A DNA stretch of 64,000 nucleotides from Halovenus salina (lineage in GTDB: Archaea > Halobacteriota > Halobacteria > Halobacteriales > Haloarculaceae). The stretch spans positions 1-64,000 of the forward strand of contig NZ_CP112973.1 in assembly GCF_026410925.1 (NCBI RefSeq), written 5' to 3'. Within the stretch, counting starts at the first letter, position 1. The number at the start of each line of letters is the position of its first letter. Of the stretch, positions 18,636-26,681 are shown piece after piece. The notes beneath the pieces are model-generated. The model saw only the letters and a list, made by a program, of their open reading frames with translations. It was not told where the DNA came from and made no database searches. The translations under genes and the position numbers were made by a program.

Positions 18636-18660
18636 CCCCCCGTGTTCGATGTGTAAATTC
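18636..18660 (+). repeat. ORB-like repeat 1
   Basis: CCCCCCGTGTTCGATGTG followed by TAAATTC. Shares the C6 tract and CGATGTGTAAA with the next repeat and CCCCCCGTGT with the 45.2-45.4 kb cluster. Confidence 0.65.
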
Positions 18661-18791
18661 CAGTCAGGAGCGGGACACAGGTCGAGAGAAGTCTGAACTG
18701 GTGCCGGTGAGTCAGAATGCACGGAGTAGCCTCCCACTATCCTTCGAACCTACTGGAGAAAAGATAACGAGACCGTGTCTCGTAACCCCCA

Positions 18792-18814
18792 CCCCCCGTC
18801 ATCGATGTGTAAAC
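18792..18814 (+). repeat. ORB-like repeat 2
   Basis: CCCCCCGTCATCGATGTG followed by TAAAC; exact inverted partner of the repeat at 19146-19169 over 22 bases. Confidence 0.75.
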
Positions 18815-19003
18815 AGCACAGGGGAGAAAGAGAAACTTGCAAGAGACAAACTACGAAAGTCGGGTTTGACGCCACAAGACCGTTGATTCAGGGAAAATTG
18901 CGAAGACAAACAACGAGCATGATGAAGATATTCTTGCTCGGTTAGTCGAAGTTTTTCTTCTCCTAACCTTTGCATCTTAATCTAGTGCGGATTTGGTTAC
19001 AAC

Positions 19004-19041
19004 GCACTGCATATAAAACTTCGTCAGACAATATGCAGTGC
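19004..19041. repeat. Perfect 11-base inverted repeat inside the origin region
   Basis: GCACTGCATAT (19004-19014) and ATATGCAGTGC (19031-19041), 16 bases apart, in the AT-rich part between inverted ORBs. Could be a binding site or a cruciform-forming element of the origin. Confidence 0.65.
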
Positions 19042-19145
19042 TTACGAGAATGAAATCTCGGACGCTGAGTTCCTCTTCTTCATGTCTGTGGCATTCTTGC
19101 CGGTTCTCCGCCATTCTCCTCTCGTCACGCCTCCTTCCTCTCATG

Positions 19146-19169
19146 GTTTTACACATCGATGACGGGGGG
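19146..19169 (-). repeat. ORB-like repeat 3, inverted
   Basis: GTTTTACACATCGATGACG then GGGGG: the reverse complement of the repeat at 18792-18814. The pair brackets about 330 bp of AT-rich sequence. Confidence 0.75.
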
Positions 19170-19213
19170 AGGGAGTGTAACCGCAGTTCTCTATGAAACC
19201 ATCCACTACTGGG

Positions 19214-21364
19214 TCACTGGAAATCGGTTAGTTCTGGTTCACGCGCCCCTGAGAGTTCTTGTTGAATGTCCGTGCGATCCCATCCAAGTGGAGAGAGGAC
19301 ACTCTCTATCGCCCGGATAAGCTGAGTCTCATAGTACGACGCATCGTACGATTCGATCTCCTCTTGAGCCAACACGACCTGTTCCCGCGAGGTCTTCTCG
19401 TCGTCGACAACCACGTATTGGATGTCCTGTCCCGGGTGGACAGCGAGGTCCTGGTCTCGAGCCCGCTTCAGCGCTGCCACGTTCTGTGTGTTCTGCGTGT
19501 AGCCCTCTAGCGGTTTAGAGACACGATTCCGTTCGACGAGTTGTTCGACTGGTACTGTTCTAGAATGAAGGCGCTTGATCGCATCCTGAAGACAATCGAG
19601 GACGGCGTCCGGTGATTGAGTCACATCTAGCCGTTCGAGACAGCTTCGTTGGACGTCCTTGATGAACGCTGGGGTTGAGCGCTGCCGAGCTTCGATACCG
19701 CGTATCTTGAAGTCGTTATTGCCGGCTACCTTCCCGAAGTACTTTGTCAACGCGCCGGCGTCGCTCTCCCGCTGCGGGACGAACGCAACCCAGTCATAAT
19801 GTGCTTCGTGTTCGAGTCGGATCTCGACATCCTCCGTAATCTCCGTCGCAAGCGCGTTGAGGTCCTCGCGGTCTTCATCGTCGACATCGGGGTCCGTTGT
19901 CACCCAGATCGAATCAATGATTCCATGGACGACCCGCCAACCACCGGCTTCCAGCCGCTGTTTCGCCGTCAGCAGAATTTCGCGAGCATACGCGTTGATC
20001 GCCTCGTGGCATTCGATCCGCCCGAACTTCGCGTTGCTGAATCCCTGGTAGCCGAAGCAGGCGACGAGAATCCATTTCAGCGCTCCCGACCGCCCCTCGA
20101 GTTCGGCCAGCCGGTCCTTGTCGGAGTTGTCCTGACATTTCTCGTGACGAATGGCCGCCTTGATTTCGTCGCGAGCATCGATGATGGGTTGAAGGACATC
20201 AACGAGATAGCCGCGTTCGTCGCAAATCGAGTACCCTGGTCCAGGGACATCCTCGCGGTCGCTGTGACAGTCACACCGGATGACATCGGGTGAGACGTTC
20301 CGGGTGCAGATGATGTTCGGATACAGACTTGAGAAGTCGAGTTCGTGGACATCCTCGTGGACGCCGACCTCGGGCGCGAAGATGAAGCCGCCGCGGTCGG
20401 CGTCGTGAAGCGTCCCCATCGGCTTGTAAAACTCGTGACGCCAAGAGTTCCACGGGACGAGTACGCCGCGGTCGTGGGCCTCACAAATCTGAATCGCGGT
20501 CAGCACGTTGCCGATGGATGCCCACGCCAGCTCCTGGACGGGCTTCTTCGAGCGTGAGACGAGATCGAGGACACCGTCGAGATTCGTCTCCCCGTAGAAG
20601 AACGTGTTACTCTCGTCGATAATCGCCCGTCCGGGTACGTTATACCGCGCCGGCGAGTGGCCCACCCGGCCGTAGCTCGAGTATGTCGACCGACTTGCAA
20701 GTTGCTGGTAGTCGACGCCGGACCACCGGCTCAGCGTGAATTCGTCGACGCTGGCGGCCGCGGCCATCTCGTACAGCGTCGGGATAATTTCACTCGTCGA
20801 GCAGACCAGGATATCCGGATTCTGGTTTTCGAGCGCTGCTTGGACGGCGGTCAGGATATCTGTCGGCGAGCCGGTAACGGTGTCACCTGCGACAGACAGC
20901 CCCCCATAGCTGTCGTTGCTCGTTTCGGTCACCGGAACGCTGAGCCGGAGCGTCGACAGCTCATTGGTCCGCGTCGGATCGACGTCTTCCTCGAGACAGT
21001 AGCGAAATTCTCGCGAGAAATCCACGTTGAAACAGGCGAGGTCCCCGACCGGATACATGTTCAGCTGGCGTGCCTGCTGTGCGAGTGGGGTGACACAGTC
21101 GATGTGACCGACGTCGACGGCGAGGACTGACTCCTTGTCGCGACGGAACCCGGGACGACGCGTCACCATCTTGGTCGCGACAACGTCGGGGTGTTGGTCG
21201 TAGAACGATCGGAGTGCCGTGAGGTCGATGTCGTCGTCAGGGTTCCGGGCAGCGACGTAGAAGCGTGGGGTGTAGTCACCGCGCTCTGTTGCGACGGCGC
21301 CGTCGACGGTTGTTTCGCACTCAAGAACGCGACCGTCGTCCAAGAAGTCGATGGTGAACGCCAT
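19214..21364 (-). CDS. Family-B DNA polymerase with degenerate exonuclease and motif C
   Basis: Start ATG 21364 (MAFTIDFLDDGRVLE) gives 716 residues. Polymerase motif A is HELDFSSLYPNIICTRN, motif B is GALKWILVACFGYQGFSN, and motif C is VVHGIIDSIWVT: the second, metal-binding Asp of the usual D-T-D-S is kept but the first Asp is Ile. The KIRGIEARQRSTPAF motif of the thumb is present. The N-terminal exonuclease domain lacks a recognisable D-x-E (STLRLSVPV stands at the place of LSFDIEV) and DILVCSTSEII stands at the ExoII place, so proofreading is probably lost. A stand-alone DEDD exonuclease lies at 24322-24969. Transcribed away from the HTH gene at 21506 and toward the origin region. Confidence 0.88.
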   Translation of the reverse strand: MAFTIDFLDDGRVLECETTVDGAVATERGDYTPRFYVAARNPDDDIDLTALRSFYDQHPDVVATKMVTRRPGFRRDKESVLAVDVGHIDCVTPLAQQARQLNMYPVGDLACFNVDFSREFRYCLEEDVDPTRTNELSTLRLSVPVTETSNDSYGGLSVAGDTVTGSPTDILTAVQAALENQNPDILVCSTSEIIPTLYEMAAAASVDEFTLSRWSGVDYQQLASRSTYSSYGRVGHSPARYNVPGRAIIDESNTFFYGETNLDGVLDLVSRSKKPVQELAWASIGNVLTAIQICEAHDRGVLVPWNSWRHEFYKPMGTLHDADRGGFIFAPEVGVHEDVHELDFSSLYPNIICTRNVSPDVIRCDCHSDREDVPGPGYSICDERGYLVDVLQPIIDARDEIKAAIRHEKCQDNSDKDRLAELEGRSGALKWILVACFGYQGFSNAKFGRIECHEAINAYAREILLTAKQRLEAGGWRVVHGIIDSIWVTTDPDVDDEDREDLNALATEITEDVEIRLEHEAHYDWVAFVPQRESDAGALTKYFGKVAGNNDFKIRGIEARQRSTPAFIKDVQRSCLERLDVTQSPDAVLDCLQDAIKRLHSRTVPVEQLVERNRVSKPLEGYTQNTQNVAALKRARDQDLAVHPGQDIQYVVVDDEKTSREQVVLAQEEIESYDASYYETQLIRAIESVLSPLGWDRTDIQQELSGAREPELTDFQ

Positions 21365-21505
21365 TCTGTATAGAACCGACCGCTGCGTGTCGGATAACCG
21401 ATGGCGTGTCACTTCCGGATTTCAGAGACGGATGTTTTACTTTCGCAGCTTACAGATATTTGAGTAACACAAAGATATATTGAGACACAGCACATCTGTA
21501 CTACT

Positions 21506-22033
21506 ATGACTGAGTTCGATCCAGCTCCTGAACCTGATACCGACCAGCCACGGTGGCAAGAAGGATCAGATACCTTTAGCCGTGTCTACGATGTAATTCT
21601 CGGGGTCACGTCGCCGACAGCATACACTGATATTGCAGAGCTTGCAGACTGCTCTCCGAATACAGCAAAAAAGCACCTTGATCGTCTGACAGAGATGGGT
21701 ATTGTCCGGGCGCATCGCGAGAGTCGCCCTGCAACGTACGAACGAAACGCAGGGTATCTTGAATGGCAAGACGCGAATCGGGTTGCCTCTGATCTCTCTG
21801 TTGAAGAAATCGTTGACCGTGTTGCGAATCTCGAAGAGCAACGCTCCGAGTATGAGGAGCTGTTCGGAACCACGAATCCGGATTCTGTCTCCGTGTTCGA
21901 TGCTGGCAATCACGAGACGATCCACGAACGCATGAACGCAGTGAGTGAATGGAAAGGCGTAATTCGTGATATTCGCCTGTACGAACTTGCCCGGCAACTC
22001 TCGCAAAACGACGGCCATCTGATCCCTGCCTAA
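21506..22033 (+). CDS. HTH protein, antitoxin-like partner of TumE-like cassette 1
   Basis: The 175-residue protein has a winged-helix N-terminal half (YTDIAELADCSPNTAKKHL, then RLTEMGIVRAHRESRPATYE) and a helical C-terminal half (EEIVDRVANLEEQRSEYEEL). It is paralogous in layout to 23190 and 41746, each directly followed by a TumE-like gene; here the gap is one base. The AT-rich GATATATT about 30 bases upstream fits a TATA box with a short leader. Predicted transcription regulator and antitoxin (inference from pairing). Confidence 0.75.
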   Translation: MTEFDPAPEPDTDQPRWQEGSDTFSRVYDVILGVTSPTAYTDIAELADCSPNTAKKHLDRLTEMGIVRAHRESRPATYERNAGYLEWQDANRVASDLSVEEIVDRVANLEEQRSEYEELFGTTNPDSVSVFDAGNHETIHERMNAVSEWKGVIRDIRLYELARQLSQNDGHLIPA

Positions 22034-22034
22034 G

Positions 22035-22472
22035 ATGGGTTCCCCAACAGAGAATTCAGGACCCAACTCAACGGGACCTCCTGATCGACAGACGTTGCGT
22101 CTTCTTGAGCGGCAGCTTGCCTCGGATTCACTGGTCGCTGAGACCGTCTTCGAGCCGGATCCGTATGAGCCCCGGCTACTGCGAGCGTTACTGGACTCGG
22201 GACGGTATCCTGAGTCAGTGACCGCAACTCGAGTCGATATCCGGTGGTTCACGACTGACGACTTTTCAATTCACTACCTCGAATCTCGGGAAGATGATAA
22301 CTGGGAGTGTCGATGGGATCGACACCCAAATCCGCACAACACTCGGCTGCATTTTCACGAACCGCCGAGAGGCAGCGAGGTCTCAGATCTTGAACTCTCT
22401 TCACTTCATCCACTCGATGTCTACTCGAACGTGTTTCAGGCGGTCGAACAGCGTATTGTGTCTCTCTGGTGA
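22035..22472 (+). CDS. TumE-family toxin-like protein, cassette 1
   Basis: The 145-residue protein contains the family core DIRWFTTDDFSIHYLE followed by WECRWDRHPNPHNTRLHFH, matching the archaeal TumE (DUF6516) toxin pattern of a beta-sheet with a conserved W-x-C-R-x-D-x-H-P-x2-H and H-x-H. Its mechanism is not known to me. It follows the HTH gene with a one-base gap. Homologues at 23798 and 42289. Confidence 0.65.
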   Translation: MGSPTENSGPNSTGPPDRQTLRLLERQLASDSLVAETVFEPDPYEPRLLRALLDSGRYPESVTATRVDIRWFTTDDFSIHYLESREDDNWECRWDRHPNPHNTRLHFHEPPRGSEVSDLELSSLHPLDVYSNVFQAVEQRIVSLW

Positions 22473-22549
22473 CCGCTGGTCTATCACGAGAGCAGACCCG
22501 TCTTCCGTCATCTGTTTGTTGAATAATTTCCAAGATTGAGGGTCTATTA

Positions 22550-22591
22550 TTAACCAACAAATCTTAGCTCTTCGTCGATAATGTTGGTTAA
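22550..22591. repeat. TTAACCAACA inverted repeat, site A (42 bp)
   Basis: TTAACCAACA (22550-22559) and TGTTGGTTAA (22582-22591), perfect 10-base arms with a 22-base spacer. It lies 78 bases after TumE-like cassette 1. Confidence 0.85.
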
Positions 22592-22781
22592 CGTACGATG
22601 ACGATTGGTAAGATTCGGCAGTAGGATCGTTCGGATACGGGTGTGATCAAGTCGGCCCCATCCGGTAATCAGCGTCGGTCTCTATCTCATCGTACATCCG
22701 TCCCAGCATATCCAAGGCCGAGTAAACTACCCAACCCTACTTCGCTCGGTCTGACGACCTCGCTTCGTTGAGGATGAGGCT

Positions 22782-22990
22782 TTAGGGTGGACTCCGACTC
22801 TGGCCGGGATTTCCGGCAGGAGGCTCATACTCTCCGTTCGCGTTCAGCGTCCCGCGATTCAAGCGCATGCTTACGGGTGCGCCTCCGTCGTCCCCAGTTT
22901 GGTTACGACGGAGATACCGCAATCCGATGTTTTTTGCGGCGTTGTAATCAGCGTGGTTTTGGTAGCCGCATTTCAGACACTTGAAGCTCT
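22782..22990 (-). pseudogene. TnpB remnant, last ~70 residues
   Basis: The minus strand codes [21 protein letters not shown] then [18 protein letters not shown] and stops at 22782-22784. This is the second zinc knuckle and RuvC III Asp (H-A-D-Y-N-A-A) of a TnpB different from the two other remnants. The 5' part is replaced at about 22991 by the hairpin tail of another IS605-type element. Confidence 0.75.
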
Positions 22991-23068
22991 CTCCGTCAGG
23001 CGGAGGAGGATGTCAATACAGATGATTAAGGAGAATGCCCACGGACTTCAGTCGTGGGAGGATGTCAA
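22991..23068 (+). other. Two tandem IS605-type right-end hairpins
   Basis: CTCCG..CGGAG (22991-23005) followed by GAGGATGTCAA, and CCCACG..CGTGGG (23038-23058) followed by AGGATGTCAA. Both match the hairpin plus GGATGTCAA tail seen inverted at 9961. They are solo right ends whose tnpB bodies are gone. Confidence 0.55.
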
Positions 23069-23189
23069 AGGCAGAGTAGCCTGAGTACCTTGTGGTCAAT
23101 ATCTTCTGGCAACAGGTTGGGATCTCTCTGTCCAGACAAATATACTGTCCCACAAATTATTATACCTATCTCTCGTTAGTTAGGATACG

Positions 23190-23801
23190 ATGTCTGAGGA
23201 AACGCTCCCACCCAACCGAGTGAGTCCTGATGGCGGTACCGACCGCCGTAATATAAACGACGCTGTCGTTGAGGAGTGGATCGAGGACACGACACCCTTC
23301 GAACGAGTCTACGGAATCATCCGCACTACCTACGATCCGACATCCGCATCTCAGATTGCTGACCGCGCTCGTGTTTCGTCGACGACAGCACGAAAGCACC
23401 TGCGGACGCTCGTGAATGCTGGCGAGGTGGCGACATCTCAGGACGGACAGACCACGCTGTACTGCCGGTCAGAAACAGGTATCGTCACCGAGCATGCACA
23501 GTCGCTGCTTGCAGAACGGACACCCGAAGAGATTGCTTCTGGAATCGCCGATTTGAAAGCACAGATCCAAGACTGGCGTGACAAGTACGGCGTTAATTCG
23601 CCCGAGGAACTCGCCCGGGAACTAAACATTGAGGACGCCGATAGCGACTATGGGGCGTTGCTCAGAGAGTGGCAAACGACCCGCCGTAACCTCGCGCTGG
23701 CACAAGCGACACTTGCGATTGCTGAAGCAAGTCGTACTGGCCATCTCACTGGCACGGATACGGACGACGATGGCAACAGTGACACGTCGATTATCGTATG
23801 A
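23190..23801 (+). CDS. HTH protein, antitoxin-like partner of TumE-like cassette 2
   Basis: The 203-residue protein has a winged helix (TSASQIADRARVSSTTARKH, then LRTLVNAGEVATSQDG) and a coiled-coil-like second half (EEIASGIADLKAQIQDWRDK). It shares the ...TPFERVYGII start region with the 21506 product (SDTFSRVYDVIL). Its stop overlaps the start of the TumE-like gene by four bases (ATGA), indicating coupled translation. Probable autoregulator/antitoxin (inference). Confidence 0.75.
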   Translation: MSEETLPPNRVSPDGGTDRRNINDAVVEEWIEDTTPFERVYGIIRTTYDPTSASQIADRARVSSTTARKHLRTLVNAGEVATSQDGQTTLYCRSETGIVTEHAQSLLAERTPEEIASGIADLKAQIQDWRDKYGVNSPEELARELNIEDADSDYGALLREWQTTRRNLALAQATLAIAEASRTGHLTGTDTDDDGNSDTSIIV

Positions 23802-24280
23802 CTGATGACGAGGGACCCTCCTCGGATAGCCAGCCGGCCGAACAGGCTGAGATGTTTGGGCCGATCGATGCCGGAGCATTACGCGAGATCCGAGATTTAG
23901 TTGTTGATCAAGAGCCGCTGGTTGAGGAAGCTTCACTAGACGAACCTCTGAATCCACAAACACTTTCGATTGAATTGTCCGACGGCATCGGCGTAGCGGA
24001 TACGGCCCGACTCGACATACGATGGAGTCTGACTGGGAACTACGCCGCCCACTACACGGACAACCAAGGTCGGGATTTTCGGTTCGACTGTCACGCGAAA
24101 CCCGACGCACCGAGACAACACTTCCATCCACCCCCCGACGCTCCAAGTCGCCCTGTTGAGCCATCTTGCATTACCGTGTGTGAGGCCTCTTTGGTCACGC
24201 GAGCGATTCTCCAACGGTGGCGATACGCCTACACGAATGAGACATTCGATGGACTCAACGATGCAGAAAATCCACCATAG
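23798..24280 (+). CDS. TumE-family toxin-like protein, cassette 2
   Basis: The 160-residue product has LDIRWSLTGNYAAHYTD, FRFDCHAKPDAPRQHFHPP and a C-terminal helix, matching the core of the other two TumE-like proteins with the W-x-C-R-W-D step changed to F-R-F-D-C-H. It overlaps the HTH gene. It is followed convergently by the exonuclease operon. Confidence 0.65.
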   Translation: MTDDEGPSSDSQPAEQAEMFGPIDAGALREIRDLVVDQEPLVEEASLDEPLNPQTLSIELSDGIGVADTARLDIRWSLTGNYAAHYTDNQGRDFRFDCHAKPDAPRQHFHPPPDAPSRPVEPSCITVCEASLVTRAILQRWRYAYTNETFDGLNDAENPP

Positions 24281-24321
24281 CAGGATTCTTGACGACACGG
24301 GTTTCTACCGGCACAAATACC

Positions 24322-24969
24322 TCAAAGAACCGGATCAAGTGATTTCACCGAGAAATATGACTTCGAGCAGTACCGTTCTGCGAGGTCCATCAGCGCTCGG
24401 GTTCGTCGGATGTCGGCGACGTTGTGAATAATTAGGCGCTCATATGTACTTTTTTCCCACGCTGTAACCGCTTCCCTACTGTCGGCGAATGGATCGAGGT
24501 CGTTCAACCCTGAACCAATCAGTTCGCCATAGACGCCCTCCAACGTATCCTCACTGGTATTGAACCGTTTCTCGAAAACATCCATTACGTCGACGTACGG
24601 GAGCGTCCCAAAGGGCCATTCGAGACCGTGTGTACAGAGCCGGGTCCGGAGAAACGGCAAGTCAAATCCGCCGTTCCATCGCTCGCCGTTGTACGCGACG
24701 AGCTTAGCATCTCGTTGGGTGAGCGTGGATGTGGTGAATGTTGTCAGCTCAGTCAAGAGCTCCTGCTCGGTATCATGGTAGGAGAGCTGTACCGGTGTCT
24801 GGAGCGTGTTGTTTATTTGATCTGCGAGGGCTGCCGGCGGGGTTGTTCCACCGGTATTGAGAAACACGCGAGAGGAAACCGCCGAATCAAACCCAGCTAC
24901 TGTGAGTTCATCGTCGGTCTCAAACCCTGTCGTCTCGATATCGAAGGCAATTGTCGTCAGATCCGTCAT
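24322..24969 (-). CDS. Stand-alone DEDD 3'-5' exonuclease
   Basis: The 215-residue protein begins MTDLTTIAFDIETTGFETDD, an ExoI motif with Asp and Glu; AYNGERWNGGFDLPFL provides the ExoII Asp and ERLIIHNVADIRRTRALM resembles the ExoIII D-x-x-x-D/H region. It looks like the proofreading domain of a family-B polymerase or a RNase H-fold nuclease. It is the last gene of a three-gene operon, overlapping the middle gene by four bases. It could supply the exonuclease lacking in the nearby polymerase (inference). Confidence 0.8.
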   Translation of the reverse strand: MTDLTTIAFDIETTGFETDDELTVAGFDSAVSSRVFLNTGGTTPPAALADQINNTLQTPVQLSYHDTEQELLTELTTFTTSTLTQRDAKLVAYNGERWNGGFDLPFLRTRLCTHGLEWPFGTLPYVDVMDVFEKRFNTSEDTLEGVYGELIGSGLNDLDPFADSREAVTAWEKSTYERLIIHNVADIRRTRALMDLAERYCSKSYFSVKSLDPVL

Positions 24970-25286
24970 TCCATTTCTCCAGTGGTATCTTCTCCTGTCG
25001 ATTGCTGTCGGTCGGGCTCCGCGTCCGAAATCCGTTGTTCAAGCTCCGCCAGGCGTTCCTCGTGGTCATCAAGGCGGTTCTCCTGTTCGAGATCGATACT
25101 GAGTAACCCCGGAAGCAGCGGATTCTGGTGGTTCAACAGTCCGCTCGCGTCGGCGTGCTCGCGGGCGTACTCGAACAGGCGGTCGAACCGTGGTTGGTCG
25201 CGACGTCGTAGTGCCCGCCTGAAGTCTGTCCAGCGTTCCTCGATGGCTCGGAGTGCGTCTCGATACGTCGGGTTCGTACGCCCCAT
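24966..25286 (-). CDS. Unknown helical protein in exonuclease operon
   Basis: ATG 25286 gives MGRTNPTYRDALRAIEERW, then a helical stretch rich in Arg/Asp and a C-terminal coiled-coil-like part (ENRLDDHEERLAELEQRI) with an acidic tail. About 106 residues. The gene begins two bases after the RecA-like stop and overlaps the exonuclease start, so the three are cotranscribed and perhaps form a complex. No known family was recognised. Confidence 0.65.
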   Translation of the reverse strand: MGRTNPTYRDALRAIEERWTDFRRALRRRDQPRFDRLFEYAREHADASGLLNHQNPLLPGLLSIDLEQENRLDDHEERLAELEQRISDAEPDRQQSTGEDTTGEME

Positions 25287-25288
25287 CG

Positions 25289-26254
25289 CTATTGACCTCC
25301 AGTACCGCTCGCCGTCCACGCATCGAGCAAAGGGTCCGCGGTGGCCGACACGGTTTCACTGTCAGCTGTGACACCCGTACCGACACCTTCCGAAGTCAGC
25401 GTCGACGGCGCCGGCGTCGTCGATTCCATGCCGACCTGCGTAGCACGTGCCGCGAGCAGCTGCCGCCAGTAGGCGAACGTCGTCTGGTAGTACGCACCGT
25501 CGTCGACGGGGTAGACGAGCGTCTCGAAATCCTCGCCGAGGATTCGGGGCCCCATTCGTGTTTGCTTGCACTCTAGGTGATGATCGGCGACCGTCGCGAC
25601 AGGTTCGGTGAAATCGGAGCGCGCGCTCCGGGTGACGAGCACCGGGATGTCGTAGCCGTCGGCATAGGTTGCCAACCGAGCGAGTGAACGGGCATGGAGT
25701 GTGTCGGCGTGGCGCTCCCCGAGGGTGTCGTCGGTACGATACTGGACGTCGACGGCCGGAGCGACGATGAGCGAAGGAGTGTGTGGTGATTCATCGTTAC
25801 TATCCCCTGGCTGGCGATCTCGTCTGGTGTCGGTGGTCGTCGATTCCCGGATGGATTGATTCACCGCCGCGGGGAGATTACAGACAGCGCCGTAGTGCTG
25901 ATAGGCAGTAAAGCCGCGTGCAACGTGAATCTGGTCGAGTAACCGTTGACTGGGGGAGATTTGAGAGAGTGTGGTCGTCGTTGCGTATCCGTTTGCGTCG
26001 ACCCAGAAGGCGGGGCCGTCGTGCATGAGAAGATGATCGAGTACGAGCGACTGTAGAACAGGAACGTTTCGGTCACCCTCTACGTCGAGCAATGTGATGC
26101 CCTTATCGAGGGATGGAAGCAGCATATCGTTGGTTGCTGGGTCGACTTGCTTAGCAAGAGATTGATTGTGGTCAGCGCCGCGAGTGGGCTGGTCGACCGC
26201 TAAACGGTCCGAGGAAGCTGTTGATTGATCAGGCATATTCAAATTGATGTTCAC
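25289..26254 (-). CDS. RecA/RadB-like protein without a clear Walker A
   Basis: The 321-residue protein (alternative ATG at 26236, MPDQSTASSD) carries LLDVEGDRNVPVLQSLVLDH, GPAFWVDANGYATTTTLSQI and LLDQIHVARGFTAYQHYGAV, which resemble the core strands of RecA/Rad51-type ATPases and end PSLIVAPAVDVQY where Walker B would stand. A G-x4-G-K-T P-loop is not seen. First gene of the operon with 24966 and 24322. A role in recombination or replication alongside the polymerase is inferred only from context. Confidence 0.55.
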   Translation of the reverse strand: MNINLNMPDQSTASSDRLAVDQPTRGADHNQSLAKQVDPATNDMLLPSLDKGITLLDVEGDRNVPVLQSLVLDHLLMHDGPAFWVDANGYATTTTLSQISPSQRLLDQIHVARGFTAYQHYGAVCNLPAAVNQSIRESTTTDTRRDRQPGDSNDESPHTPSLIVAPAVDVQYRTDDTLGERHADTLHARSLARLATYADGYDIPVLVTRSARSDFTEPVATVADHHLECKQTRMGPRILGEDFETLVYPVDDGAYYQTTFAYWRQLLAARATQVGMESTTPAPSTLTSEGVGTGVTADSETVSATADPLLDAWTASGTGGQ

Positions 26255-26400
26255 AGTCTCAATAAGCCGTGGCGTGGCGCTTCCGGGTTTCAGGAAAGTG
26301 GACGAAAATCGTGTGGCTCGGCCAGAGTCTGCCGATTCCTGCTATTGTTCTCTCGCTTCAGAGATTGTCTCCAGAATTGGATTAGCTCTTTCTGCCAAAA

Positions 26401-26442
26401 TTAACCAACAAATTGGTACCATGTGAAACCTTTGTTGGTTAA
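26401..26442. repeat. TTAACCAACA inverted repeat, site B (42 bp)
   Basis: TTAACCAACA (26401-26410) and TGTTGGTTAA (26433-26442), perfect arms with a 22-base spacer. It is about 150 bases upstream of the RecA-like operon, in its promoter region. Confidence 0.85.
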
Positions 26443-26681
26443 ATATGACCGTAACCGGCGCTATTTCGCCTCGCCGGCCCTGAATAGTTAAATTACTGAT
26501 ATATATATGCCCACGAGCACAATTTTCTTTTAATCGATTAATACAGACTCTATGCTTGGGTTGGCGTTGGGGCGTCACAACTGAATGAACCGCCTTAGGG
26601 TCAAGCCCCGAGGAACTCGGCCTGCTCCAGCTGTAGGACTGGGAACTCTCATGAGAGTATCGTGAAACTCCGAGACTCCAG

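Larger units (their letters stand above)
18607..19213. other. Candidate replication origin next to orc1
   Basis: The 607-bp non-coding stretch between orc1 and polB carries two direct and one inverted ORB-like repeats (18636-18660, 18792-18814, 19146-19169), flanking an AT-rich core (about 18890-19060) that includes a perfect 11-base inverted repeat at 19004-19041. Inverted G-rich repeats flanking an AT-rich unwinding region beside an orc1 gene is the usual layout of haloarchaeal origins. Confidence 0.75.

Noticed and set aside
26560..26640. Sequence resembling a TnpB-element right end (GAACCGCCTTAGGGTC region)
   Set aside because: Resemblance is from memory only and no coding remnant or tail accompanies it.
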